A stretch of 64,000 bases of DNA, taken from JBBRNH01 sp038230415 (lineage in GTDB: Bacteria; Bacteroidota; Bacteroidia; Cytophagales; Spirosomataceae). The notes under the pieces were generated by a model. It worked only from the letters and a program-made list of their open reading frames with translations, ran no database searches and had not been told where the DNA came from. The stretch spans positions 1 to 64,000 of the forward strand of contig JBBRNH010000001.1 in assembly GCA_038230415.1 (NCBI GenBank), read 5' to 3'. Position 1 is the stretch's first letter; each line of letters begins with the position of its first letter. A program made the translations under genes and the position numbers. Positions 16,789 through 26,472 of this stretch are shown here, in pieces.

Positions 16789-19013
16789 AACAAACAGTGC
16801 GCCATTTGCCGTAGAAGGGGCGCGGTTTTGGCCTGCTCAACACTGTGTTTCTGGCTGAGTTGATACCAGAATGGCGGCAAACACGCGGCCCGTTGTTTCA
16901 TACCATCGTCGGGGCCGGTAGTAACGTAGCGCGTCTCGACCCCGGCCACCGACACCCGGATAAAGCACATCGGACAGGGTTCGGCGGAGGTGTAAAGCGT
17001 CAGTTGCTCAGTGTAAATGGTGTTGCCACCGCCCGTAAAATTCCCCTTTGCCATGTATTTCCTGAATGCAGGCAGGGTCTCAAAGTCAGTCAGCAGATTC
17101 ATCTCCGCGTGCAGGTCAGAGCGATTGGTTTGCTTTTGTACGTTGTAGGCTCCGTGCAGGATTTTTCCGGCTCCGTCAACCAGCACTGCGCCAATGCCGT
17201 AGCCCCCGTCGAGCGCACCGGCCAACGCCTGTTCAACGGCGGCTTTGGAGAAGCGGTCTTCGGGATAGGCCGCGTCGGGTTGGTAGGCATTCAGGTAAGT
17301 TTGCAGTTTTTTCAGGATAACCGCCTTATCGTCATTGGGTTGAACAGCGCAGGGCAAGGCCATGAGTTGCCGCATCAGGCTGGCGCGGTCGGCCGGGGTA
17401 GCGTTTGTATCTGCCGATGTTACATTTTTCTGCCCGGCATACCCCGCGCCGAGCAACACCGCGCCGGGCCGCTGATGGGTGTGTTTGCCGACCTCGACCA
17501 CCGGAACGCCGTTGACTAACACCCACAAAATCCCCGTTGCGTAGGCGTGGGGTTTGTCGTAAGTAGCCTGATCGCTGACGGTATTTTCGTCGAAAATCAC
17601 CACGTCGGCGGCATAACCGGGTTGCAGCAGTCCGCGTTTTTCGAGTTTGAACCGTTGGGCGGGTAGCGAAGTCATGCGCCGGATGGCTTCTTCGAGCGAG
17701 ATGATTTTTCGCTCCCGCACGTAGCGGGCCAATACGCGGGTATTGGTGCCGTAGGCGCGGGGGTGGGGCATGGCCGAGCCGAACGTTGCCACGCCCGCAT
17801 CCGAAGCCACCATTGTGTTGGGATAGCGCAAGATTGTTTCCACGTCCTGCTCCGACATGGTGTGATACACCATCTGCACCCGTTTCATGCCGTTGCGGTC
17901 AATCAAATCCATCACCAATTCGGCCTCGCTGTCGGCGGTGGCGGGGCGGTTTAGGTTCTGGTTTATCCGGCTGATACTCATGCCGTTGTAGGTTGTATCG
18001 GCGCGGTAGTTCGAGACAACGGCGTAGTCATAATCGGTGCGCCCGTTTTTGGCGAGACTTTCCAGCATCTCGGCTTTGATTTTGGCGCGGCTCACCGGGT
18101 CGCGGAACCGGGCCTGCACCGTGCTGTCGCTGTCGGCCAATGCCCACGACGGCACAATGCTTTGCAGCGACGTACTCGAAGCCGTGTAGGGATACTGGTC
18201 AACCATCACGTCAACACCGTCGCGCCGGGCCGATTCTACCAACGCAATGGTCTCCGTGCTGCCGCCCCAAAGCGGTTTGCTGGCTACTTTGAAGTGCGAA
18301 ATCTCGACCGGAATCTGCGCTTCGCGGCCAATCTGAATCGCTTCTAAGATGGCTTTTTTGACTTCCTGCCCCTCGTTGCGGATGTGCGAGGCATACACGC
18401 CCCCGTACTGCGCGGCTTTGCGGGCCAGCCCAACCACTTCGGGCGTTTTAGCGTAGGTGCCGGGCGTATAAATCAGCCCTGTCGAAAGGCCAACGGCTCC
18501 GTCTTTCATGGCCTGTTCCACGAGCCGTTCCATCTCGGCCTGTTCGGTGGCGGTGGGTTCGCGGAAGGCTGTTTTCAGCACCCGCATCCTGACCGAGTTA
18601 TGCCCAATCAACGAGCCGAGGTTTAATGACATTCCGCCCCGGCGCAGCGTATCGAAATAGGCTTTCATGTTGATGTTCGAACCACCGCAGTTGCCTGTTA
18701 TCAAGGTAGTTACGCCATCGAAGATAAAATTCGGTGCGTCGGGTTGTTCTTCTAAATCGCGCTCAACGTGGGCATGAACATCAATAAAACCGGGAGCCAC
18801 AATTTGCCCGTTGGCATCAATCACGCGCCGGGCATCGGTGGCTGGTATCGTGCCAATGCGAACGATTCGCCCGGCGGTTATGCCTACGTCAGCGCGTTGT
18901 TGGGGCTTGCCGGAGCCATCGATCACACGCCCATTTTTGATAACAAGGTCGTAGGGCTGGGCAAAAGCCGCGCCGGAAAGGAGCAGGACGAAGAGGAAAA
19001 AGGCGTTTCTCAT
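16770..19013 (-). CDS. D-aminoacylase-like amidohydrolase fused to a cytidine-deaminase-like domain
   Basis: A 747-residue exported protein (signal peptide ending AAFAQ) with two enzymes in one frame. Residues about 20-525 are an N-acyl-D-amino-acid deacylase-type amidohydrolase: VHAHVE with His80 and His82, TGNCGGS, SHIRNEG, EISHFKV and MVASDAG, ending in the usual beta-sandwich return. Residues about 530-747 are a zinc nucleoside-deaminase fold: HAE (His635, Glu637) and PCPMC (Cys680, Cys683). Free-standing D-aminoacylases end near residue 530, so the deaminase is an added module. The ATG at 19013 starts the signal peptide; longer in-frame starts reach into the symporter gene. It follows the SSS symporter by 44 bases, probably in one operon. 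Confidence 0.85.
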   Translation of the reverse strand: MRNAFFLFVLLLSGAAFAQPYDLVIKNGRVIDGSGKPQQRADVGITAGRIVRIGTIPATDARRVIDANGQIVAPGFIDVHAHVERDLEEQPDAPNFIFDGVTTLITGNCGGSNINMKAYFDTLRRGGMSLNLGSLIGHNSVRMRVLKTAFREPTATEQAEMERLVEQAMKDGAVGLSTGLIYTPGTYAKTPEVVGLARKAAQYGGVYASHIRNEGQEVKKAILEAIQIGREAQIPVEISHFKVASKPLWGGSTETIALVESARRDGVDVMVDQYPYTASSTSLQSIVPSWALADSDSTVQARFRDPVSRAKIKAEMLESLAKNGRTDYDYAVVSNYRADTTYNGMSISRINQNLNRPATADSEAELVMDLIDRNGMKRVQMVYHTMSEQDVETILRYPNTMVASDAGVATFGSAMPHPRAYGTNTRVLARYVRERKIISLEEAIRRMTSLPAQRFKLEKRGLLQPGYAADVVIFDENTVSDQATYDKPHAYATGILWVLVNGVPVVEVGKHTHQRPGAVLLGAGYAGQKNVTSADTNATPADRASLMRQLMALPCAVQPNDDKAVILKKLQTYLNAYQPDAAYPEDRFSKAAVEQALAGALDGGYGIGAVLVDGAGKILHGAYNVQKQTNRSDLHAEMNLLTDFETLPAFRKYMAKGNFTGGGNTIYTEQLTLYTSAEPCPMCFIRVSVAGVETRYVTTGPDDGMKQRAACLPPFWYQLSQKHSVEQAKTAPLLRQMAHCLFYSFLL

Positions 19014-19057
19014 TGGGGTCTTGGGGAGAAGCCATAAAAATAGTGTGGAAGTTTGGG

Positions 19058-20470
19058 TTATGATGCAGTTCTGGCCCGCGCTACCCAAACCAAACTTCCG
19101 GCTGCCATTGCCCCGGTGCTGGCAAGCAAGCCCCAGAGCATCGGCGGAAAACGCGTATCCAGCCACGAACACAATAACCACACGGCCAGCCCGATACCCA
19201 TGCTGCCGAGACACCCCGGCAGGTTGGCGCGTTTCCAGTAAATACCGGCCAGCAACGGCACAAATAACGACACCAAGCTAAACGCCGATGACTCGCCCAC
19301 GAGGTCGAAAATGCTGACGGTGCGGGCCGTGCAGAGCAACACGCAGATAATGGTGATGCCTACAACCGACAGCCGGATGGTCAGCAGCAGGTCACGGTCG
19401 GAGAGGTTGGGGCGGAAGAATTTCACCACGTTTTCGCCAAACACAGCCGCCGGAGCCAGAATCGCCCCGCTCGATACGCTCAGAATGGCCGAGGTTACGG
19501 CCCCGAAAAACAGAATCTGCCAAAACAGCGACCCGTGCCGCATCACCATGTTCGGAATTAGTAACTGGCGTTGGTCGTCGGTTGCCATCGGTAAATCGGG
19601 GTGCAGAAACTGCGCGGCTAACCCGATAAACAACGGCAGCGCAGCTACGGTGAGATACAGCCCCGACGCGATGTAAGACGCTTTTACGGCCACCCGCTCA
19701 GACTTGGCCGACATCACGCGCTGAAAAATATCCTGCTGCGGCAACGACCCTAAGCCAATCGTGATCCAGGCGGCAATGTATTCGGTTACACCATCGAAGG
19801 TCCATTCGGGGCCGAATCGCCAGAAATCAGCCGCGTTCGGTCTCGATGCGGTGCGGGCCTGAATGGCTTCCCAGCCGCCAACCTCGTTCCAGAGGGGGAT
19901 AGACACCGCCAGCAACGCTACGATAATGACCGCGTTGTGCAGAAAATCGGTGATCGAGATTGACCACATCCCGCCCAACAGCGTATAAATCATGACAATC
20001 GTGGCACTAATCACAATGCCAACGGTTTGGTCAATACCCGTCACTACGTTCAGCACGATACCGATGGCGATGAGTTGGGCGGCTATCCAACTGAAATACG
20101 ACGGAATCATAATCAGGGCCGAGAGTAACTCAGCCGACCGACCAAACCGGATGCGGAAGTAGTCAGAAAACGTGGTGATGTTGAGCCGATATAGCGGGCG
20201 GGCAAACAGCAACCCAACCAGAAACAGGCACAGGGCCGAGCCAAATGGTTCTTCGATGATGGCCGGGATACCACCGTCCACAAATTTGGCCGGTGCGCCC
20301 AGGATGGTTTCGGAGCCGAACCAGGTAGCAAACGTGACCGATGCGGCCAACGCCAGGGGCAGTCTGCGCCCGGCCAACACGTAATCCTGCGCCGTTTTTA
20401 CGCGCCGGGCAGCCCAGGCACCCACGCCGATGTTGAGCAGGAGATAGAGCGAAATAAAAAGCAGTAACAT
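19058..20470 (-). CDS. Sodium:solute symporter (SSS family)
   Basis: A 470-residue inner-membrane transporter with about 12-13 hydrophobic helices. The N-terminal part has the family pattern TAQDYVLAGRRLPLA near residue 26 and FATWFGSETILG near 48, followed by the FSDYFRIRFG loop. SSS carriers import sugars, amino acids, nucleosides or vitamins with sodium. Its position directly upstream of the aminoacylase-deaminase fusion on the same strand suggests import of a product of that enzyme, such as an amino acid or nucleoside; this is inference. The recQ gene lies 63 bases upstream in the same direction. Confidence 0.88.
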   Translation of the reverse strand: MLLLFISLYLLLNIGVGAWAARRVKTAQDYVLAGRRLPLALAASVTFATWFGSETILGAPAKFVDGGIPAIIEEPFGSALCLFLVGLLFARPLYRLNITTFSDYFRIRFGRSAELLSALIMIPSYFSWIAAQLIAIGIVLNVVTGIDQTVGIVISATIVMIYTLLGGMWSISITDFLHNAVIIVALLAVSIPLWNEVGGWEAIQARTASRPNAADFWRFGPEWTFDGVTEYIAAWITIGLGSLPQQDIFQRVMSAKSERVAVKASYIASGLYLTVAALPLFIGLAAQFLHPDLPMATDDQRQLLIPNMVMRHGSLFWQILFFGAVTSAILSVSSGAILAPAAVFGENVVKFFRPNLSDRDLLLTIRLSVVGITIICVLLCTARTVSIFDLVGESSAFSLVSLFVPLLAGIYWKRANLPGCLGSMGIGLAVWLLCSWLDTRFPPMLWGLLASTGAMAAGSLVWVARARTAS

Positions 20471-20533
20471 AACGGCGAAGATAGCGGCTTTCGCTCACCG
20501 GCGTTCAGCCGCACATCAGGCAGGAGCAAAGCC

Positions 20534-22756
20534 TTAGTTGGCTACCTCAGACAGGAATTTGATCCGCATAATGCGGAGTTCCTGCTCGGTGAAGTCATCG
20601 CCCCGAAACGCGCTTACGGCAGCGGCCATACTGTCGGTATCTGCCGTCAGGAAGTACTCAAAAATATCGTCCTGCCGATCCTGATCCATAATTTGATTGA
20701 TGTAATACTCCAAATTGAGCCGGGTGCCGGAGTAGCAGATGTGTTCGATTTCTTCGATCAACTCGTCCATCGGAATGTTTTTCGAGTCGGCGATTTCGTC
20801 CAAATCCACCTTGCGATCAATCTGCTGGATAATAAAAATCTTGATTTTCGACTTGTTCACCATTGACTTCACCACCACATCCCGGTCGGTTTCGATCTCG
20901 TTATCGTCCACATATTTGGCGATGAGTTCGTAGAAGGGCTTGCCAAATTTTTGGACTTTGCCCATGCCCACGCCGTTAATCTGCGCCAGGTCGTCGGCGG
21001 TGGCGGGGTAGGTTGTCGCCATCTCTTCGAGCGACGGGTCCTGAAAAATCACATACGGCGGCAGGTTTCGCTCCTTGGCTACTTTTTTTCGCAGGGCGCG
21101 CAGCAGGCCCAGCAGTTCTTCATCGTAGGCACTGCCGCCGGTGTTTTGCGTGGTGTCTTTGTCGTCGTCGGTTTTTCCCGATGCCACCTGCGCGTCGTAG
21201 TCGTGGTCTTTCGAGAGATTGATCGGATACGGGTCTTCGATGTAGTTCAGGCCGCGCTGGGTTAGTTTCAGTACGCCGTAGTTGTCGGTGTCTTTCTCTA
21301 AATACCCGTAAATCGTGACCTGCTTGATGAGCGAACACCAATACGCCTGGCTGTCGTTAAACGGCCTGCCTTTGCCATAAACGGCTAATTTGGTGTGTTC
21401 ATAGCTGGTAGCGTACTGATTATCAGTGGCGGTCAGCACATCGGCGAGGTGGCTGGTATCGAACCGCTGATCGGTTTGCAGCACCGATTGCAGCGCCAGC
21501 ACAATCTCCTGTTGCGTTCTGAACTTGGTGGTTGGTTTCTGGCAATTGTCGCAAAAGCCGCAGTCTTTATCAGAATATTCGCCGAAATAATTCAGCAACT
21601 GCCGACGGCGGCACACGCCGAGGTTGGCGTAGGCCACCATTTCAGACAGGAGGTGCTTGGCGTTGTCGCGCTCGGTAACGGGTTTGTCTTTGTTGAACTT
21701 TTCGAGCTTAACAATGTCGTCGTAGCTGTAAAACATCAGGCAATTGCCCTCCAGCCCGTCGCGTCCGGCGCGGCCCGTTTCCTGATAATAGCCTTCGAGG
21801 GATTTGGGCGCGTCGTAGTGAATCACAAACCGAACGTCGGGTTTGTCAATGCCCATCCCGAAAGCAATCGTAGCGCAAACCACGTCCACTTCTTCGCTCA
21901 AAAACGCATCCTGATTGTGAATCCGGGTGTGTGGATCAAGGCCGGCGTGGTAGGGTAGGGCCTTTATATCGTTGACATTCAGGAGTTCAGCAATATCTTC
22001 GACGGTTTTCCGGCTCAGGCAATACACAATGCCTGACTTGCCTTTGTTCTGTTTGATATACTTGATGAGTTGCCGTTTGGCATCTACTTTGGCCCGGATT
22101 TCGTAGTACAGGTTGGGCCGGTTGAAGGATGTCTTGTAGAGGTCGGCCTCTTCCATTTGCAGGTTTTTCTGAATATCCTGCTGCACTTTGGGCGTGGCGG
22201 TGGCGGTGAGGGCAATCACGGGCAGGTTGCCGATGTTGTCGACAATACCCCGGATTTTGCGGTATTCGGGCCTGAAATCATGGCCCCATTCCGATATGCA
22301 GTGCGCTTCGTCAATGGCAACGAACGAGATGTTGGCTTTTTGCAGAAACGCGAGGTTTTCTTCTTTCGTGAGCGATTCCGGGGCGATGTAGAGCAGTTTG
22401 AGTGTTCCGTTCAGGGTGTCTTTTTTCACCTTCGTCATCTCGGCCTTGCTCAGCGTTGAGTTCAGAAACTGCGCGTTGATGCCGAAGGCGTTCAGTTGGT
22501 CAACCTGATTTTTCATCAGCGCAATCAGCGGAGAGATCACGATGGCCGTGCCGTCAGAAACGATGGCGGGCAACTGGTAGCAGAGTGATTTGCCGGCTCC
22601 GGTGGGCATAATCACAAACGTGTTGCGCCCGCTCAGGATGCTGTGGATGATGGTTTCTTGTTCGCCCCGGAAGTTGTTGAAGCCGAAAATATCTTTTAAC
22701 CGCTCCTTCACGGTTTGGTGCACCTCCTGGTCAACCTGAATCATACTACTCTCCAT
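20534..22756 (-). CDS. recQ: ATP-dependent DNA helicase RecQ
   Basis: A 740-residue RecQ helicase unwinding DNA in recombination and replication-fork repair. Visible parts: MPTGAGKS Walker A (near 50), DEAHCISEWGHDFRPEY (near 148), the ATFGM-like block CATIAFGMGIDKPDV, QETGRAGRDG, the zinc-binding cysteines of the RecQ-C region (CRRRQLL then CGFCDNC), a winged helix, and an HRDC domain near residues 530-620. A C-terminal segment of about 110 residues resembles the helix-turn-helix tail of Bacteroidota RecQ. Translation may begin at either of two in-frame ATGs (22756 or 22744). It is divergent from the arabinose-5-phosphate isomerase gene. Confidence 0.93.
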   Translation of the reverse strand: MESSMIQVDQEVHQTVKERLKDIFGFNNFRGEQETIIHSILSGRNTFVIMPTGAGKSLCYQLPAIVSDGTAIVISPLIALMKNQVDQLNAFGINAQFLNSTLSKAEMTKVKKDTLNGTLKLLYIAPESLTKEENLAFLQKANISFVAIDEAHCISEWGHDFRPEYRKIRGIVDNIGNLPVIALTATATPKVQQDIQKNLQMEEADLYKTSFNRPNLYYEIRAKVDAKRQLIKYIKQNKGKSGIVYCLSRKTVEDIAELLNVNDIKALPYHAGLDPHTRIHNQDAFLSEEVDVVCATIAFGMGIDKPDVRFVIHYDAPKSLEGYYQETGRAGRDGLEGNCLMFYSYDDIVKLEKFNKDKPVTERDNAKHLLSEMVAYANLGVCRRRQLLNYFGEYSDKDCGFCDNCQKPTTKFRTQQEIVLALQSVLQTDQRFDTSHLADVLTATDNQYATSYEHTKLAVYGKGRPFNDSQAYWCSLIKQVTIYGYLEKDTDNYGVLKLTQRGLNYIEDPYPINLSKDHDYDAQVASGKTDDDKDTTQNTGGSAYDEELLGLLRALRKKVAKERNLPPYVIFQDPSLEEMATTYPATADDLAQINGVGMGKVQKFGKPFYELIAKYVDDNEIETDRDVVVKSMVNKSKIKIFIIQQIDRKVDLDEIADSKNIPMDELIEEIEHICYSGTRLNLEYYINQIMDQDRQDDIFEYFLTADTDSMAAAVSAFRGDDFTEQELRIMRIKFLSEVAN

Positions 22757-22774
22757 AATTGGTACTGTGAGTGA

Positions 22775-22802
22775 TTGAACTCGCTTGTTTGCGCTAATTT
22801 TG
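22775..22802 (+). promoter_or_regulatory. Promoter of the kdsD-type gene
   Basis: A -33 TTG (22775-22777), 17 bases, then TAATTTTG (22795-22802), a perfect TAnnTTTG box. Transcription would start near 22809, giving a leader of about 48 bases before the start at 22857. Confidence 0.55.
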
Positions 22803-22856
22803 ACGCTTGAACGAAGACGAATTTACTACGCGATTTTGTGGCAACGATAATTTTTT

Positions 22857-23834
22857 GTGTTGAAGGTACTAAATAATCCGCAATCCGTTGGCCGCGCCGT
22901 ACTCCGGGCCGAGGCCGAGGCTATCCTGCAAGCCGCCGAACAACTCGATGGCCGATTTGAGCAGTGCGTCACCCTTATCCTGCAAACACCGGGCCGGGTT
23001 GTGGTAACGGGCGTAGGAAAAAGCGCGATTATCGGCCAGAAAATCGTGGCAACGCTCAACTCGACCGGCACGCCCGCACTCTTTATGCACGCTGCCGATG
23101 CCATTCACGGCGATCTGGGCATGGTGCAAACCGATGACGTAGTAATCTGCGTCTCGAAAAGTGGCAGCACGCCCGAAATTAAGGTATTGGTGCCGCTCCT
23201 GCGCCGGGCCGGTGTGAAACTAATCGCGCTCGTTTGCAATGCCGATTCGTTTCTGGCCCGCCACGCCGATTGTGTGTTGCATGCGCCCTGCTCTCGTGAA
23301 GCCGACCCGCTCGACCTCGCCCCGACCACCAGCACAACGGTGTCGCTGGCAATGGGCGACGCATTGGCGGTGGCCCTGCTCGATGCGCGGGGATTTACCC
23401 GGCAGGACTTTGCCCGGTTTCACCCCGGCGGGTCGCTGGGTAAAAAATTATACCTGAAAGTCAGCGACTTATTTCCGCACAACCCCTGCCCGGCGGTGCG
23501 CCCCGACACATCTGTGCCGCAGGCGATTCTCGAAATATCCTCGAAACGACTCGGTGCAACGGCGGTTGTTGATGAAAACGAGGTGCTGGTGGGCATTATC
23601 ACCGATGGCGATATTCGGCGGATGCTGGCAAAGTACAATTTCGCGCACATAGACGAGTTGCTGGCCCGCGACATTATGAACCCTGCGCCCATCTGCATCG
23701 GCCCGGACGAATACGCCGTGCGCGCTATTGAAATCATGGAAAGCCGCAGCATCACCCAACTCGTGGTGGTTGATGACACCCGGCTGCTGGGGTTTGTACA
23801 TCTCCACGATTTGCTGCGCGAGGGGCTGGTGTGA
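22857..23834 (+). CDS. kdsD: Arabinose-5-phosphate isomerase (KpsF/GutQ family)
   Basis: A 325-residue cytoplasmic enzyme converting ribulose-5-phosphate to arabinose-5-phosphate, the first step of Kdo synthesis for lipopolysaccharide. An SIS sugar-isomerase domain (residues about 35-180) has TGVGKSA, SKSGSTPE and the TTST block; two CBS domains follow (about 205-325). Order and length match KdsD. The start is either GTG at 22857 or the next codon TTG; there is no ATG nearby. The gene is divergent from recQ and has its own promoter-like sequence. Confidence 0.92.
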   Translation: MLKVLNNPQSVGRAVLRAEAEAILQAAEQLDGRFEQCVTLILQTPGRVVVTGVGKSAIIGQKIVATLNSTGTPALFMHAADAIHGDLGMVQTDDVVICVSKSGSTPEIKVLVPLLRRAGVKLIALVCNADSFLARHADCVLHAPCSREADPLDLAPTTSTTVSLAMGDALAVALLDARGFTRQDFARFHPGGSLGKKLYLKVSDLFPHNPCPAVRPDTSVPQAILEISSKRLGATAVVDENEVLVGIITDGDIRRMLAKYNFAHIDELLARDIMNPAPICIGPDEYAVRAIEIMESRSITQLVVVDDTRLLGFVHLHDLLREGLV

Positions 23835-23888
23835 GTGAAAACGGGGGTTTCTGTGTAGATTCGCCAGAAACAATCAAACGCCCAATTT

Positions 23889-26447
23889 ATGCGCCTGCTT
23901 TCCCGGTTTGTCCTTATTTTCTTTTGGTTATTTGCTGTTTTACAGCCGTCAGCCGCTCAAAACTCGCCCGTTTCCGGCACTGCTCAATCCGCCGACAAAA
24001 TAGCCGCTTTCACCGCCGGGATGGACAAACAACCCGGATTCCTGACGTTTTACTGGGATGCCAAAAAAGGTAAAATCTGGGTCGAAATCAGTCAGTTCGA
24101 TACCGAGTTTCTGTATTACCCGACCCTCGCGCAGGGCGTTGGCTCGAATGATATTGGCCTCGACCGGGGCCGGTTGGGGCAGGAACACGTGGTGTCGTTT
24201 CAGCGGACGGGCAACAAAATTTTGATGGTCGAGCCGAATTATAACTACCGCGCCATCAGCAATGACCCCTTAGAAAAACGAGCTGTTGCCGAATCCTTCG
24301 CGCAGTCGGTTCATGCCGGGTTCGAGATCGTGGCCGAAGAAGGTGACGGGCCGACCAATCGGCGGGCGTTGGTTGATTTTACGCCGTTTTTGATGCAAGA
24401 TGCGGTGGGTGCCGCGCAAGCCATCACCCAGACTAAACAGGGTAATTATAAACTTGACCCGGCCCGGTGTGCCATGTACCTGCCCCGCTCAAAAGGCTTC
24501 CCACAAAACACCGAATTTGAGGTAACAATCACGTTGTCAGGCGATTCGCCGGGCGGTTATCTGCGCGAGGTTGTGCCAACGGCCACCGCCGTAACCATGC
24601 GGCAACACCATTCATTTGTGCAGTTACCGCCGTTAGATGGTTCTTATAAACCCCGCGCCTTTGACCCGCGCATTGGCTACGGCGGCATCGAGTATTTCGA
24701 TTATGCCACGCCCGTCAGCCAGCCGATCATGAAACGGTATATCTCGCGGCATCGGTTGCAGAAAAAAGACCCGGCTGCGTCCATGAGCGAGGCCGTGAAA
24801 CCGATTGTATATTACATGGACCCCGGCGCACCCGAACCCATCCGGCAAGCGTTGATGGATGGTATCGGCTGGTGGAATCAGGCATACGAAGCGGCTGGTT
24901 TTCGGGATGCGTTTCAGGTCAAACTTCTCCCCGCCGATGCCGACCCGATGGATATTCGCTACAATTTGGTACAGTGGGTGCATCGGTCAACGCGGGGATG
25001 GAGCTACGGAGCCAGTATTATTGACCCCCGAACGGGTGAAATCCTGAAAGGAAAAGTCACGCTCGGTTCGTTGCGGGTGCGGCAGGATTACCTGATTGCC
25101 CAGGGACTTATTGGCAAGTTCGATACCGATACCAGCCATGTTGACGAAATGATGCAGATGTCGCTGTCGCGGTTGCGGCAGTTGGCGGCTCACGAAGTAG
25201 GCCATACGCTCGGTTTGCCGCATAATTATTTAGCCAGCACACAGGGAAAGGGCGGCAGTTCGACCGGCGAATTCGGGCGGGCTTCGGTAATGGATTATCC
25301 CACGATGGTTGCCAAACTCAGAGGTGCCACCGGGCCGGGCCAAACAATTGACCTGTCAGACGCTTACGCCAAAAACATCGGCGAGTATGATAAATGGAGC
25401 ATCCGGTATGGCTACACCCAATTTGCCGACGGAGCCAACGAAAAGCAGGAACTCGACAAACTTGTGCAGGACATGCACCGCGCCGGGCTGTCGTTTCTGA
25501 CCGATCAGGACGCGCGGCCCGAATCGTCGGCGCACCCGCAAACCCACCTCTGGGACAACGGCCAAAACGCGGCTGATGAACTCCGGCGGGTGATGCAGGT
25601 ACGGCGGGTGGCGCTGGCGAATTTCTCGGAGAAAAAAATCCCGGCAGGAACGCCCCTGACCACGCTCGAAGAAGTGCTGGTGCCGCTGTTTTTGTTTCAC
25701 CGCTATCAGGTCGAAGCTGCGGTGAAGTCGGTAGGGGGGCAGGTTTATACCAACGCTCTCCGGGGAGATGGGCAAGTTGTAACGGCCTCGGTATCAGCCG
25801 CCGAGCAGAACAAAGCGTTGGATGCGCTGCTCGAAAGCATCAATCCGGTGGTGTTGAGTTTGCCCGATGCCGCGCTGAAACTGATTCCGCCCCGTGCGTT
25901 TCGGTACGACCCTAACCCTCGTGAGGTGTTCAAACGGCGGACGGGCATGGTGTTCGACGCGCTGGCCCCGGCAGAAACGGCGGCTAACCTCACACTTAGA
26001 TTGCTGCTGAACCCCGAACGTTGCGCCCGGTTGGTGCGCCAAAAAGCCATTGACCCAACCTTGCCGGGCCTGACGGATGTGCTGGATAAACTACGGGAAA
26101 CGATTGTGAAATCGCCGTTTTTAATTCAAGAAGGATATAGCAGTGAGATTGCCCGGCAAACCGAAAAACTGCTCCTCGATCACCTGATTCGGCTCGCTAC
26201 CAACAGAGAAGCCGATGGCCGGGTGCGGGAACAAACCCACGAAACGCTGCTCAAAATCAACATCAATTACGCAGGTAAACTCGCACCAACGGCTTATGCG
26301 TACCGAATGTGGGTTATTGCCCAGTACCTGAATCAGCCAGACCGCATCAGCGGCAACATCACGTCGGCCCAACCCGCCCCCGATGGCGCACCGATTGACC
26401 CTGGTCAGGAGTGGCTGTTGGATACCGAATGTGACTGGAAAAAGTAG
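23889..26447 (+). CDS. Exported zinc-dependent metalloprotease (DUF5117/DUF4953 type)
   Basis: An 852-residue exported protein with a signal peptide ending SAAQ. Residues about 40-330 match the DUF5117/DUF5118 region of Bacteroidota metalloproteases; the catalytic zinc site is HEVGHTLGLPH (His435, Glu436, His439, His445), a metzincin-type HExxHxxGxxH motif, followed by a SVMDYP Met-turn. The last 300 residues are helical and match the DUF4953 region. It probably degrades peptides in the periplasm or outside the cell. Its stop codon lies inside a palindrome shared with the convergent M1 peptidase gene. Confidence 0.9.
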   Translation: MRLLSRFVLIFFWLFAVLQPSAAQNSPVSGTAQSADKIAAFTAGMDKQPGFLTFYWDAKKGKIWVEISQFDTEFLYYPTLAQGVGSNDIGLDRGRLGQEHVVSFQRTGNKILMVEPNYNYRAISNDPLEKRAVAESFAQSVHAGFEIVAEEGDGPTNRRALVDFTPFLMQDAVGAAQAITQTKQGNYKLDPARCAMYLPRSKGFPQNTEFEVTITLSGDSPGGYLREVVPTATAVTMRQHHSFVQLPPLDGSYKPRAFDPRIGYGGIEYFDYATPVSQPIMKRYISRHRLQKKDPAASMSEAVKPIVYYMDPGAPEPIRQALMDGIGWWNQAYEAAGFRDAFQVKLLPADADPMDIRYNLVQWVHRSTRGWSYGASIIDPRTGEILKGKVTLGSLRVRQDYLIAQGLIGKFDTDTSHVDEMMQMSLSRLRQLAAHEVGHTLGLPHNYLASTQGKGGSSTGEFGRASVMDYPTMVAKLRGATGPGQTIDLSDAYAKNIGEYDKWSIRYGYTQFADGANEKQELDKLVQDMHRAGLSFLTDQDARPESSAHPQTHLWDNGQNAADELRRVMQVRRVALANFSEKKIPAGTPLTTLEEVLVPLFLFHRYQVEAAVKSVGGQVYTNALRGDGQVVTASVSAAEQNKALDALLESINPVVLSLPDAALKLIPPRAFRYDPNPREVFKRRTGMVFDALAPAETAANLTLRLLLNPERCARLVRQKAIDPTLPGLTDVLDKLRETIVKSPFLIQEGYSSEIARQTEKLLLDHLIRLATNREADGRVREQTHETLLKININYAGKLAPTAYAYRMWVIAQYLNQPDRISGNITSAQPAPDGAPIDPGQEWLLDTECDWKK

Positions 26448-26471
26448 TGCCGGCAATCATGCCGGCACTAC
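26444..26471. terminator. Palindromic bidirectional terminator-like repeat
   Basis: GTAGTGCCGGC (26444-26454) and GCCGGCACTAC (26461-26471) pair perfectly around a 6-base loop. It spans the 25-base gap between convergent genes and contains the upstream gene's TAG. There are no T-runs, so termination is inferred from position; it may be a REP-like palindrome. Confidence 0.6.
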
Positions 26472-26472
26472 A

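Noticed and set aside
16845..17519. Plus-strand frame of 224 codons inside the deaminase part of the fusion gene
   Set aside because: It is opposite the HAE and PCPMC motifs, which are on the minus strand; the composition is of an antisense shadow.
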